Positions 17,101 through 27,300 of a DNA stretch of 40,276 nt are shown in pieces. The notes beneath the pieces are model-generated. The model saw only the letters and a program-made list of their open reading frames with translations. It ran no database searches and was not told the origin of the DNA. The DNA comes from Hondaea fermentalgiana (lineage: Eukaryota > Sar > Bigyra > Thraustochytrida > Thraustochytriidae): the NCBI GenBank assembly GCA_014084085.1, contig NPFB01000096.1:89328-129603 (forward strand), read 5' to 3'. Position numbers and translations under genes: made by a program. Every line of letters begins with the position of its first letter. Position 1 is the stretch's first letter.

Positions 17101-19653
17101 CGTCAGCAGGTTCTCCACGCGCTTGAGTTCGAGCAGAACGGCCAGCTCGCCATGCGCGTCCTGCACAAGCTTGATGTGGCGGCCCCGGAACGGCAGGGTG
17201 CCGACGCTCATCAGAGCGCTCTCCAGCTTTTCGGCGTCGCCAGACTTGAGCGCCATCTGAATGTTGGAAAGGATATCTTGCCACGAAAGGTACCTCATGC
17301 GCGCGAGTTCCATGCGGACAAAGGCCTGGACGCGAACGACCGACTTGGTGAGCTTGCTCTCGCGCGCCTCCTCAATAATCTCAAACTGGTGGTCGCGCAT
17401 GAAGACCTTGTTGGTGCCGATCGCGTAGTCGCCAGCGGCAAGCAAACCGCTCTTTTCGAGAGCCGTGCAGAGGCTCTTGGCATCGGAAGCGCCGCCGTCC
17501 ACCAGGATCTGGTAGCTGAGAAGGAACTGCTTAAAGTCCTTGCGCACGGGGTAGCCAAGCTTGCGGATGCGGCAGACCTCGAGGACACCTGCGTAGCGGA
17601 GCTGGTCCAAGACCATGTTGCTGGTGAAGCGGTCGGGGACCTTCTCCGAGTTAGGCTTGATGCAACGCACAAACGAGGGCTGCGTCTGGCTGATGCGATC
17701 CATGAGATCGTTGAGCTGATCGCGGAACTGGATGCCTAGACTCTTCTTCTTGGCCTCCGGGTCCAGGCGACCCTTGAAGAGGTCCGAAAGCAACTTGTTC
17801 TTGGACTGCTCACCGGCCTCGTAGAGTCCGCGCTGAAGGAGATCGCGGTTCTTCTCCACAAAGCCATCGACATCGTAGGCCACCTGACCTGCATAATGGG
17901 TAAAAACAAAGCAGTTCTTCAAGTGGCCGTCCTTCTTCTTGTTGGTGATCTTGGGTTCGGAGATGACGCCATTGCTCGTGGACGACATGGCGAGGATTTT
18001 CTCGAGGATTGACTTGTCTGCGACCTCGCGGCCCGACTTGATGGCCTCGTCAATGACGCTGAGAATGCCCTTGCCCTTGCCCTGGTCAATGACCTTGATG
18101 ACGCTCGAGTTGTCTTGGAACTCAAAGTTGTCGTCCAGCGCGACGCCCTCGCGCTTGTATTCGGCCTTCTCGAGCTTGAAAATATGGTCGTTGAAGTGGC
18201 CTTGAAGACGCTCGTTGGTGTAGTTGATGCACAGCTGCTCAAACGAGTTCTTGACAAAATCCTCAAAGCCAAAGATATCGAGAACGCCCATGTTGCGGAC
18301 TTCGACCTTGGAAGGCGCGGACTTAAGCGAGTCGTTGATGCGCTCGATGAGGTAGTCAAAGAGAACCGAGTAGATGGCCTTGGCCAATGCGTCGCGGGCG
18401 TCAACAGCTTGCACCTTGGACAGGGGCGAGTAAATGGGCGACTGGCCGGGCACGCGGCGCAGCGCAGTGGTGATGGCCTGCTTAAGCGTGTCGGCATCGA
18501 CCTCGAGCTGCTCGGCCGCAAGACTGAGCATCTCCTGGTTCTTGACGACCGAGCTGTCGCTCTTGCCGCCATCGAACTCGATGTTGCCGAGATGCAGAAT
18601 GCCGCAGAGAAGGGAGAGGATCTGGTCCTTCTCCTGCTCGTTGAGCGAGATGACTTCCATGGAGCGGAGCGTCGCGAGCCACTCATCGGCATCGTCGATG
18701 CCTTCGACGTCAATTGCCGAGCGCTTGCTCTGGTTGAGAAAGTAGTACTGACTGGCGTCGGAAAGGTGGTACTTTGCCTTGAGCGCAGGGTCCACCTGCG
18801 CGGCAGCGCACAGCTGGTAAAAGATATGGTAGTTACGCTCACCCTCGCCTTGGGTCACGAGGCGGCTCTTTTCAAGCAAGTAGTTCTGCACGCTGCCACC
18901 CAGGATGGCGCCGCCACCACTGAACTCGACATTGATGAACTTGCCGAAGCGCGACGAGTTGTCGTTGCGGACGGTCTTGGCGTTACCAAAGGCCTCCATC
19001 AGAGGGTTGGCCTCGAGCACCTTTTGCTGCAGGCTCTCATCCGAAGAACCCTCCCCGATGCCAAGACCCTTGACGTCCATTTCGCGTCGGCTTTTCTCGG
19101 CAATGTATTGAAGAAACAGCTTGGTGGCCTCGGTTTTACCGGCACCGGACTCACCGGAGACAATGCAGGCTTGATCGGCCTCTTCGAGCTTGTTCGACTG
19201 CATGGCGCGGAAGGCGTCATCGGCCACGCCGTAAATATGCGGCGGCAAGTTGCGCGCTCCCTTGGAGAGGTAGTCGTCCATGACTTGGGGGTCATAGATG
19301 CTCAACATCTTGAAAGGGTTGATGGAGATGAGAATCTTGGACACCCATGTGTAGATGGCATCGCTCTCGTAGCGGAGCTTGAGGTTGTAATGAATGGAAG
19401 CCTCATCAAGGTTCTTGAGCTGCACCATGTCGTCGATGGACTCGAGGCTCTCCTTGTCCATGCGGATGCAGCTCTGCGATTCCTCGGCGCTCAGGCGGAT
19501 TGGCTTGGGGTTCTTGCCGCCTTTACCTTTGGTTACGCGACGCACCTGGCCAGGGCTGCCGCGGTCGAAGGCGGCGACCACCTGAGCGGGGACCATAAAC
19601 TCCTCATCGTCGGGGATCCAGATGTACTCGTCCGTGGGGAACTTGTTCGCCAT
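14194..19653 (-). CDS. unconventional myosin with MyTH4-FERM tail
   Basis: Protein of 1,819 aa. The open frame extends to GTG 19686, but the first ATG is at 19653 (aagATGgcg). An SH3-like start is followed by a motor domain to about residue 780: P-loop GESGAGKTEATK near 168-179, switch I NDNSSRFGKF, switch II DIFGFEDF, and the SH1 helix VCRIRKLGYP. One degenerate IQ-like segment (about 770-790) precedes some 470 residues of charged helix, then MyTH4 (about 1270-1415, PIPKSLL to HANPKPES and beyond) and FERM (about 1420-1815). The TEDS-rule position, 16 residues before DALAK, is serine, so heavy-chain phosphorylation may activate the motor. MyTH4-FERM myosins link actin to microtubules or membranes, often in filopodia or phagocytosis. 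Codon bias is strong and no intron interrupts it. The exact myosin class is not assigned. Confidence 0.96.
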   Translation of the reverse strand: MANKFPTDEYIWIPDDEEFMVPAQVVAAFDRGSPGQVRRVTKGKGGKNPKPIRLSAEESQSCIRMDKESLESIDDMVQLKNLDEASIHYNLKLRYESDAIYTWVSKILISINPFKMLSIYDPQVMDDYLSKGARNLPPHIYGVADDAFRAMQSNKLEEADQACIVSGESGAGKTEATKLFLQYIAEKSRREMDVKGLGIGEGSSDESLQQKVLEANPLMEAFGNAKTVRNDNSSRFGKFINVEFSGGGAILGGSVQNYLLEKSRLVTQGEGERNYHIFYQLCAAAQVDPALKAKYHLSDASQYYFLNQSKRSAIDVEGIDDADEWLATLRSMEVISLNEQEKDQILSLLCGILHLGNIEFDGGKSDSSVVKNQEMLSLAAEQLEVDADTLKQAITTALRRVPGQSPIYSPLSKVQAVDARDALAKAIYSVLFDYLIERINDSLKSAPSKVEVRNMGVLDIFGFEDFVKNSFEQLCINYTNERLQGHFNDHIFKLEKAEYKREGVALDDNFEFQDNSSVIKVIDQGKGKGILSVIDEAIKSGREVADKSILEKILAMSSTSNGVISEPKITNKKKDGHLKNCFVFTHYAGQVAYDVDGFVEKNRDLLQRGLYEAGEQSKNKLLSDLFKGRLDPEAKKKSLGIQFRDQLNDLMDRISQTQPSFVRCIKPNSEKVPDRFTSNMVLDQLRYAGVLEVCRIRKLGYPVRKDFKQFLLSYQILVDGGASDAKSLCTALEKSGLLAAGDYAIGTNKVFMRDHQFEIIEEARESKLTKSVVRVQAFVRMELARMRYLSWQDILSNIQMALKSGDAEKLESALMSVGTLPFRGRHIKLVQDAHGELAVLLELKRVENLLTAAIESEDLAEIQVALKAASECNFKDKALLSRAHDTEELIMAQRKIRAQLRAAVDAGTDKKALRDAIKLAEAQNLKNAVETRDAVALLERLEKEEKLRADLEDALKKKKEGDVRKCMNSLVSLGVSGDDELIGRAEEFVKEQAQLSLDRENEQTRLLRELEEAIDKRDLTALMDLEVAVLKIGLEEHELVRHAMELRERLESARDVTSALAAEVRAVQHKAQSEAGVSKADISGLEKTLQAALDTGLERDESAAIRDAEALLERIDKQAEVQAKLVEICKDVEAASGKDKLNVKRANKDSLVQLLAECQELGIASKEAKKVRYWVGDIEQAESHENAAALASSRQERLEKLRDASKDDIEEQAMLRLQSLTSEEHAARIEAARDDAVFDIKNYYRLRSDEDFTQSLPADDRILAAKHKLMARSRPIPKSLLALSDEQNRTALRVNRAILQYCGEMSTSFPATLAQYILVKGLEDPEMCDEIYMQLCKHVHANPKPESADRAWLLMCMATKTFPPTDHFTNFLLNFLIRHRSLAGLQGNYASLCIVQLDATIGLGPSFFKPNLEEIQSYRKRPPVLATIRMLKGDLVQYPVSPDLRIAQVLELIRRQHQIDDDPEVPSFGIFVKDAKEKGKLNPRQRLTRFYKHYNPEKLRHVDLFLEYWAGKEDELFAKLMEKYGPEPDDEEVTKKGFLSASVTGAMHAAKMLGLTTSHKPPPAPVSAWPLPWWSHMGDVFLRMTAQGKEPLFEFKRRLFLDGIDETEETFFWQLLGDIRAGDLVFNEEAQAAEAALLALALQSDKYKPPAPEHLAAAGLTENLSPDWRRKKRPEDWARVAVSLGVKLSRNPAKLRQYFVNVCKKSPVYGMTLFAGRQADTTNNITIGVDKNGISFVEDQPHGKVEVTKFFDYKDIVKYGASVEYCWLAYNSSAGKRLSNAAKRLSRRKNNSANVLIYTLQSWEMYEVIFDYTHAGRPQ

Positions 19654-21306
19654 CTTCTTGTCTTGGGGAGGCCGCTTCGCGTGCACACGAGCAGTCGGTC
19701 GCTCCTCTACTTCACGTGCCGCCTGTGCGTGCCACGTGTGCTTTTCGCGAGATGCGCGACTTTTTCAAAGCTTTGACGCAGCGCGCCGTGCGTACGCTGC
19801 TGCAGCGGCTGTGCTGCTACTGCTGCTGCTGGCGCCGCCCCGCGTGCTGCGACCGCGCGCGGAAGGCCTTGGCCTACCCCGCGTCTGCAACTCGACTCGC
19901 GTGTGCGTCCACGTCCGCGTTCACAACCGGGCACGCACCGATCGAGGTCTGAATGAATGAAATCAACAAGGCTGGTCCGGGTGTAAAGGACCACCGAGAC
20001 TGCTCTGCCAGAGCAAACGCGGCTCCTGCCGCTGCCGCTGATGCCTCCCTCGGCTGCCGCCGCGCACGAGCGACCGGGCGTGCGTGCGTGCGAGCGAGCT
20101 TGCGAACGAGGCAAGCAACCTGCCCTTCTTTCAGGTTTGGCCGTGGCTGATTGGGATTTGAATTTGAATTTTTGATTTTGAATTCCTCATGCTTTTTCTT
20201 TCACTCTCCTCGAAATCTGCGGCTGTGGCACAGATGCGGGGGAGATGTGAAGACTGCGGTGTTGCTGTTCAAATTACTTTTATTCCCACACCCTCTTCGA
20301 TGTGGAGTCGATACGGTCAAGCATCCTGCGCCCTGCCGCGGGGGTCCACTGGCCGTCTCGTCCTCACAACACTCTGGCCGGCAGTACCTCCAAGCGTGGG
20401 AGGGCTTCCTCCGACGGCGACGCAGTGAAGGCCCCTGGAGTGTGGGAGGTGTGAGCGCGGCGCGTGTGAGGTAGAACGTCTTTGGAACGCGAGGGAGGGA
20501 AAGAACGGCGCTCCAAGTCCGAGTCGCATACATACTACTGCTACATACATCGCCCGCTCGCCCGCCGCTAACCCACCGGAGCCGGCCCGCGCGAGGCAAG
20601 GCGAGGTGAGCACGCCCGGGGGGAAGGGAAGGAGGGAGCCTCGGCCCCATCGCGCGCAGCGGGCGCGCGCCCAAGTTGCGCCAGCCCCGCCCCGCCGCGG
20701 TCGCGGCACGGCGGCCGGTGCGGCCGGCCGGCTTCGTCAGGCGCGTCGGGCCAGATTCGCGGCGCCGCTGCACGTGCTGGTGCCGCGGGTGCACACCTCC
20801 CCGCCCGTGCCCCGCAGCAGCTTCCAGCTTGCACACATCTTCACGAAGAATTTTTACTACCGTCGCTAGTGCTGGCAGTGGCTGTCGATCGACAGACAGC
20901 CACCCACGCAGACAGCAGACAGGCAGGCAATTGATTGATCAATCGATATGGAAAGATTGATTCGAGTCAAGCGAAAGATCAAGCGATGGAGCGATCGGCA
21001 CGGCCGGCGCGGGCAATGCGAAGCCAGGGCGAGATGTAAGATCTTTGTCATTTATTTATGTTTCGAGATACGTGGGTGACCGACCAATCGAGGGGATGGG
21101 CTCCTGGGGCAGCCTGGACGGACGAGGTGTCTGCCCCCAGGATCACCGTTTATGTTTCTCTCTCTCGCGCGGCGCACGCCCAGTCAGCCCGAGGAGGTCG
21201 CGTTTTGAGAAAACAAAGAAACGACGAACAAGCTAGAAACAAGCAAACTTTCTCAAAGGAATGAACGAACTCGCTGGGCGGATGCCGGACGTCCTTTTGC
21301 AACGCT

Positions 21307-21388
21307 GTGCGTGCGTGCGTGCGTGCCAGCGTGCGAGCGTGCGACCGACGACAAGCGAGCGAGTGAGCGAGCGAGCGAGCGAGCGTGC
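21307..21388. repeat. GTGC/GAGC tetranucleotide tract
   Basis: Consecutive gtgc units (21307-21325) grade into gagc units (21353-21384), an 80-bp tract with 4-bp periodicity, far from any recognised start codon. Confidence 0.9.
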
Positions 21389-21610
21389 ATGCTTTTCTTC
21401 CCTTTTTTCGATCCAAGTCAAGCTATAGTCCCAGTCGCTTCGCTACTTGCTCTGTGCTGCTAATAATGAATGCTGGCTGGCATGACTGCCATGTCGCCAC
21501 GTTCGAAGCGCCCATCCCCGGCACGAATGCCAGCCGCGACAGCGCATCATCTGCATAAAGCACCTTCCGTCCATCTGGGCCTCCTCCGGCAGTACGAGCC
21601 TCGCAAGCGT

Positions 21611-21640
21611 CTCGCTTCGCCTCGCTTCGCCTCGCTTCGC
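21611..21640. repeat. 10-bp tandem repeat x3
   Basis: The unit ctcgcttcgc occurs three times in perfect tandem at 21611, 21621 and 21631. Confidence 0.95.
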
Positions 21641-21962
21641 CGCTCCTCCCGACCCTGCCGGCCGCCGGTGTCAAGCCATCATGATCCCCCAACATTCACT
21701 CACATCGATCCGGCCTCGACCATCCTTCGCTCGCCCGCTCGCTCGATCGACCGCGCGGAGACTCGCCCCCGGGCTCTTCTTCGCGCGCGGGAGCAGCCGG
21801 CCGGCTGGCCGCGCGGGGAGCCTGGAAAGCGAGCGCGCGCCCGGATTGGCGTCGCGAGGCGACTGCGACGATCAGTGTAAAGGCGACGAGTTATGCCATG
21901 CTCCTCCTACCAGCTCTCTAGACCGGCCTAGGAAGGGACGACTCGGAGGCAACTCGAAGAAT

Positions 21963-22095
21963 GTACGTGCAGCGCGTGCAGCGCGTGCACCGTGCGTGCG
22001 TGCACCGTGCGCCGCCGCCGCCGCCGCAGCAGCAGCAGCAGCTGCAGGCAGCAGTGCAGTGCAATGCAGTGCAGTGCGGTGCAGTGCAGCGCGCG
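21963..22095. repeat. compound CCG / CAG / GTGCA repeat block
   Basis: Successive blocks of cgtgcagcg, ccg (five or more units), cag (six units) and gtgca/gcagt words. It is the densest simple-sequence block in the window. A GGC run follows at 22251-22277. Confidence 0.9.
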
Positions 22096-22525
22096 AGCGG
22101 GGGGCGCCGGGCCGGCCCGTCACGAGTGCGGCCTGTCGCGGAAGGGCGGTGAACATCGCTCGTGAAGGCGTGCTTGATTATTGGCTTGCTTGCTGCACGC
22201 GCTATACCAGCTTCCCTCGGCAGTTCTGGCTGACTTGGACGAAGGCAGCAGGCGCGGCGGCGGCGGCGGCGGCGGCGATGAAACGCTAACAGTAAAGCCG
22301 CGCTGGCTACGCTGGCTGCGCTCGCCATCCTAGCCCACGCTGTGTTACTCGCGACGCGCTGGCTAGCCGGGCCGCGGGAAGGAGGCGCGCGCCGCTGCCG
22401 CTCCCACGATACCTTCAGCCATGACAGCTAGCAGGCTGATGTACCTACAAAAGGCAGAGTATACTATACCTCCAAAATTCACCCACGCGAGACCGAGGTC
22501 GATGTCAAGTTTCCTTTGCGGACGA

Positions 22526-23416
22526 TCAATGGGCCTTGCGATGGCGAACTCGCTCGCTCTCGTGATCGTCGTCCTCGTCATCGGCCTGAAGCATGGCGTA
22601 CTGTGCGGAAGAGGACGAGGCGGCGAAAGAAGACGACGAAGACGACGAAGACTCTGCGGCGGCTCGCCGGAAGCGTGTCGCAAGCGCGTTGAATTTGGTC
22701 TTGGCAGCCTCCCCAAGCTCGTTAAAGGCAGCTTGCAGTTCAGATGTGGACGTAGCCGAAGAAGATGAAGGTGAGAACGCAGATGACGACGAGGAAGAGG
22801 AAGATTGTCCGAGCGCAGCCCCGCTGGAACGAGCAGAAGGCCTGTTCGTGCGAAACTCGGCGTGACGTGCGAGCTCGTTCCGAAAACCTTCATCCGCGAG
22901 CATTTGCGCGAAAATCTCGTCCTGCCGTACCTGCTCCGCGCGCACGCGCGCAGCTGTGAGTCCAGGAGGAAGCCGCAGAAAGTCCTCAGGAAGTGGTTTC
23001 CGCCACGAGGAGTCGCCGTCCGAGGACATGTACGATCCAGGCACGTTCGCGGTAGACAACATGCTTTTCTGAGCGGAGACCGGCCCTGTCACTGTGCCGT
23101 CCATTGAAGATGCCGATGCCGGCATTGCAGAGATTGTTGCCGCTGTCTCTGCGCCGCTGCTCGAACCAGCGAAGAAGGATTCCAAGTCCTGCTCCGTGTC
23201 CCTTTCCTCCGCCTCTACTTCTTTGGCACTCCCTTCTTCTTGCCTTTGATTGTCCGCGTCGGTCTCTGCACCCTCGGCAGCGTCCTGTTCAGCCGCCATG
23301 GCGAGCAGCTGGTCGCAGGCGCGGTCCACGTCTCCTCCGCTCGCCTCCAAGACAATCTCTACCACTGCGCGATCCATGCGCTCAAACATTACGCAAAGCG
23401 CGTCGACGTCCGCCAT
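22526..23416 (-). CDS. CUE-domain protein (CUEDC1-like)
   Basis: Protein of 296 aa from the ATG at 23416; the longer frame starts at a GTG (23617) and was not used. Residues 1-44 form a CUE ubiquitin-binding domain: a leucine/MF helix (ALCVMFERM), a central helix and a terminal DQLLAM, following the CUE pattern L..MF....v...L......id.LL. A second conserved piece at 142-184 (PLPEDFLRLPPG, then QDEIFAQMLADEGFRNEL) also occurs in CUEDC1-type proteins. The rest is acidic or serine-rich and disordered, with poly-serine from tcc/tct runs. Expected role: a ubiquitin-binding adaptor. The family link rests on my memory of the motifs, not on an alignment search. It is divergent from the golgin gene. 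Confidence 0.8.
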   Translation of the reverse strand: MADVDALCVMFERMDRAVVEIVLEASGGDVDRACDQLLAMAAEQDAAEGAETDADNQRQEEGSAKEVEAEERDTEQDLESFFAGSSSGAETAATISAMPASASSMDGTVTGPVSAQKSMLSTANVPGSYMSSDGDSSWRKPLPEDFLRLPPGLTAARVRAEQVRQDEIFAQMLADEGFRNELARHAEFRTNRPSARSSGAALGQSSSSSSSSAFSPSSSSATSTSELQAAFNELGEAAKTKFNALATRFRRAAAESSSSSSSSFAASSSSAQYAMLQADDEDDDHESERVRHRKAH

Positions 23417-23966
23417 TGTGCGATTCTTTGTGGGAAACGATAGAATTCCAGCGGAGGACAGCACTTGTTCTCCAGCGGCCTTGCACTTGTACTTGAGCGT
23501 CTTGTCGCTTTGTCTCCGTCTTGTCGATGCTGGATGCTGTTCTGGCGTCCTGCTATCTTGGGCGTCTTGAGGCTTTTGTGGCACCTTGTCCTCTTGGATG
23601 TCTTTACGTCTTTCCACTCTCTTCTCCTCGAGCGCCTAGCGGTAATGAAAGTGATCTCGGTCAAGCTCTCCAATCCTGGCGAGCACTTTTTGACGGGATA
23701 GACGACGACAACGAATTTGAGCCAAAGGTGGGCCAAGAGATCTTTGCAGAATTCGTGATCGCTTCTTCTTTATCGCGTACGTTTCTAATGTGAGCCCGGT
23801 ACAGCTTCTCTCTACCGCTGCAGCCTGACACAGCCCCGCTAATGTCGAGGAACCCTCCCTTTTCTCCTCCTCCTTTTCCTTCTCCCCGTCCACCTCGTGC
23901 ACAACGTTGAGCGACAGGTTTCCTTCGCCCTCGTCAACGCGACACGCCGCCACCGAACGCAAGGCG

Positions 23967-24018
23967 ACGCCACGCCACGCCACGCAAGACGACGCAGCCC
24001 AGCCCAGCCAGCCCAGCT
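23967..24018. repeat. 5-bp-period repeats (CCACG then CAGCC)
   Basis: Consecutive ccacg units at 23967-23985 are followed by cagcc units at 23995-24018. Period is five bases. Position is about 280-335 bp upstream of the golgin ATG and 550-600 bp upstream of the CUE-gene ATG. Confidence 0.9.
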
Positions 24019-24130
24019 GCGCGTCCCCTCGCCGTCGCAGCAGCCGCGGGGCCTCGCCAGGCGCGGCACGAGCGGTGGTAGTATCGCAGTATCTCGACTG
24101 CTGCCCCGTCGAGCTGCCTCGTTGTGCTGC

Positions 24131-24158
24131 CTTGCTTGCTTGCTTGCTTGCTTGCTTG
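24131..24158. repeat. (CTTG)7 microsatellite
   Basis: Seven perfect cttg units about 145 bp upstream of the golgin start codon. Confidence 0.95.
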
Positions 24159-24301
24159 TCTCGGCCGAGCTCGAGACCCGGTCGAGCTCCAAATCCGAGT
24201 CAACGTGAACGCGCTCGACGCGACCAACGGCCCGGCGCCGGCCAGGAGGCGGGCGCTCGGAACAGACTCCGCCCCGCACGCGCGCGCAAAGTGCGTCCGC
24301 C

Positions 24302-27300
24302 ATGCTGTCCGCGTTCTCGCGCCTGCTCAAGGTCGAGGAGGTCGAGGTCGAGGAGGTCGACGGCGAGCTCCGCGTCGTCGGCGGCGACGAAGACGGCCAC
24401 GAGCGCGCCGGCGCAAGCACAGGCGCAGGTGCAGCCGCAGGCGGGGTGTACGCCGCCGGCTGGGAAGAACACGGCGGAGGCAATGGCCCAGCAGGGCCGG
24501 CAACGGCGCCCAACGAAGGCGGCGAAACCACGTGGGGAAATAACGACGTGGCAGCAAACGCCTTTCAGCATGAAGGCCCAGGACTTGTGACGAATGAAGT
24601 GATGACAGGCGTGCCGTCATCGCAACACCAACAATACGACGTCCAGCAACATTGGCAGCACCAGAACGGAAAATATCATTCTCAAAATGGAGGATATGAT
24701 CATCAAGGATATCAGCAGCAACCAAACGGACATTACTTCCAGCAAAATCAAGGATATCAGTACAATAACGGAGCGCACCAAAATAACGACGGAGAGTTGC
24801 AGCATCATGATCCTTCGAACGCTCTTGGTCAAAGTCATCTTATGTCGCAAAATCCTGCCCACCTTCAGTCGACGCAGCCTTTCCAAGATTCGTATCAAGA
24901 CCAATCGTGGTCGCAGAGTCAGAGTCAGAGTCAAAGTACACGCGAGAGCGGATCCTTTGACGCTGTCGATCTTGGCGAAGCGGATCTTGGCGAAATTGAC
25001 CTCAATGGACCAGCATTGGACGACAGTCAAGACCAACATCCACCGCCAACCCAAGACGCCAGTAGCCTGTTCCAGTCCCAGGCAGAGTCAACTGCGTCAG
25101 ATCTTTTCGAGTCCAGCAGCTCCAATGATAACAATGCCGATCCCTTTGCTAGTCCCCCGCCAATGTCTCAGCCGCAACAAGCACAACAGTACCCACAGGA
25201 AACGATTAGTCTCGACATTCAGAATCAAACATCGGCACCAAACCAAGACCACAGGCAAGAATACGCGGGGTCGCTCGAGAGTTCGGGTACATTGGTTAGT
25301 GCGATCCCGCCTCGCTTGCAAGAAGAGAAACAGACACTCGAGACAGAAGAAAGCGACACGAAATCGCCATTCAGCATGGTCTTTGGGTCCGGTCTTTCCA
25401 AGCAATTTCGCAAACTCCGTGAGCTCACGCGCATGCAGCCCCGGGCGCCCAATCTCAAACACGACCTTGTGCGTGCTCTTGCGCAGGGACTCGATACACT
25501 GGATCCTCAACATCTCACGGAGCTCGACCGCCGTGTCAGGCAGGCCCATTCGACGTTTGCAAGCAAGTCGCAGTCCATGACGGGCCAAACAGGCAACGAT
25601 CTAAATGTGAGTCTCGAAACAGTCGACCTCTTTCAGGCGAGCCCAGTCGTATCGCATCGCAAAACGTGTGAACGCGATCTCGGCCTTCCACGAAGTCTCG
25701 AAGAGCTCCGTGCGTTCCCGTCTGACGAGCTTGCGCGCATGGACCGTGCCGTTCGCTCACATTGGGCCACGCGTCAGCGCCTTGCCCATTCACCGAGCGA
25801 GCAAGGCAGTCCATCGCCCGGACAAGGTCCCAACTCATCTCCTCAGCAGAGCGGTGGGTTTTTGAGCTCCGCATTTGGCATAAAGCCTATCTCGCAAGAG
25901 GAAACAAGTCAACTTTTGCGCCTCGACGAACGCGAGCAAGAGCTCAAAGATCTAGAACTTGCCCTCGCAGAGCGCGAAGCCAACGTCGAGTTTGCAGAGA
26001 CGAGACTCCGTCACCGCGAGCAAGAATTCGAAAATGAGGTCTGCAAAACCATGCTAGAGCGCTCAGCGCAGGCTGACCAGGAGCTTGTCAACGAACGTAA
26101 TGCCATCACCGAAAATGCGCACGAAATCGCGAGTCTACGCGAGCAGCTCGCGCGCGCTCAAAGAAGTGCTGACGATGCCCGCGAGCAGAGCAACGCGCGT
26201 ATCGTTAGTCTCGAGCAGGCTCTACAAGACGCCCAAACCAGCTCGCAAGCGCTCGAAACCAAATGTCGCGAGCAAACGAGCTTGATTGCTCGTCTTGAGC
26301 AGTCCCTCGACCAGCAGCAAGGCGATCTCTTTCCTTCGCATGGACCTGGCAACGATGATTCCTTCACGCAAGGTCAGGGCGGCCTCGACGAGCATGGCGC
26401 CAAGATGCAGGAACTTGAGCAGACATGCCAATCTCAAGCGAAACGCGTTGCTGAATTGGAAGCCGTCCTTGCGCAAAGGCAACAGACAAAGCAGCAACAG
26501 CAAAAGGAGCTATTTCCTTCTTCGGTTTTTGGTAATGACGACCCCTTCGCACCAAGCAGTCAAGGCGCGGAAGAAAGTGGAAGGATCCAAGAGCTCGAAC
26601 AGACATGTCGAGCTCAAGCCAGCCAAATAGCTCAGCTTGAGCATGACCTCGCTCAAGCACAGGCACAAGCACGGGCACAGACACAGACTCAGACACAAAC
26701 TCAGCAGCAAGATAACAAAGACATGGAACAAAGTGAGACCCACTCCCATGAACTTGAGCAAAATTGCCAACGTCAAACCATTCGAATCGTAGAACTCGAA
26801 CAGGCACTCGCACAAGCTCAAGAACAAGGGCGAGAAGACGCATCGGCGCTTGATCGGCGCTCACACGCCCAAAGTACTAGGATTGGCGATCTCGAAGCTG
26901 ATCTCGAGACAAAAACCAACCAAGTTGAGAGCCTTCAGAACCAACTTGCACAAATGCACACACAACAAGAAGACTTGCGAAAGGAATTGCAAGCCGTGCA
27001 GGGAGAACTTGCGGAGGCTCGCTCGCAAGACGAAGCACAAAAGGAGCGCGTGCACGAGCTCGAAGGAAAGTGTAACGTACTGGCCGCGAGACTGCAAGCT
27101 GCTGAACGTGGAGAAGTCCAGCAAAGGCTCGAAGCAACGCAGATAACCATTTCAGTCATCGCCGCGGAGCTGCAGGACCTCGACTCCACGCAGGAGAAGC
27201 TCGATTTTCTCAACAAAGTTGTGGAGCACTCCGTGATGGAGACGAACACAAAGGCGTCGCTGCTTCTTTTGCAGGCTGGACTCATTGCAAGTCTGCGAAA

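Larger units (their letters stand above)
19654..22525. other. 2.9-kb repeat-rich intergenic region
   Basis: Lies between two minus-strand genes and includes the myosin promoter and the CUE-gene 3' flank. Simple sequence dominates: gtgc/gagc tetranucleotides (20080-20110, 21307-21388), gaca-type words (20890-20930), a 10-bp triplicate (21611-21640), and a ccg/cag/gtgca block (21963-22095) with a GGC run (22251-22277). Open frames are long only because of GC content; their translations are Arg/Ala/Ser-rich without motifs. I find no gene or RNA I can support. Confidence 0.55.
23417..24301. other. divergent promoter region, CUE gene / golgin
   Basis: The 885 bp shared by two divergent genes. Notable contents are a ccacg pentamer cluster (23967-23985), a cagcc pentamer cluster (23995-24018) and seven cttg units (24131-24158). 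Frames that overlap it lack ATG starts or protein-like composition. Confidence 0.6.

Noticed and set aside
14692..17739. 1,015-codon + strand ORF opposite the myosin gene
   Set aside because: It is a codon-bias shadow: strong G/C third positions on the minus strand leave the opposite frame free of stops. The translation is Leu/Val/Glu-rich without motifs. The same applies to 18115-19776.
21681..22289. 202-codon ORF in the repeat-rich region
   Set aside because: Its translation is poly-alanine and arginine from CAG, CCG and GGC runs; no conserved words.
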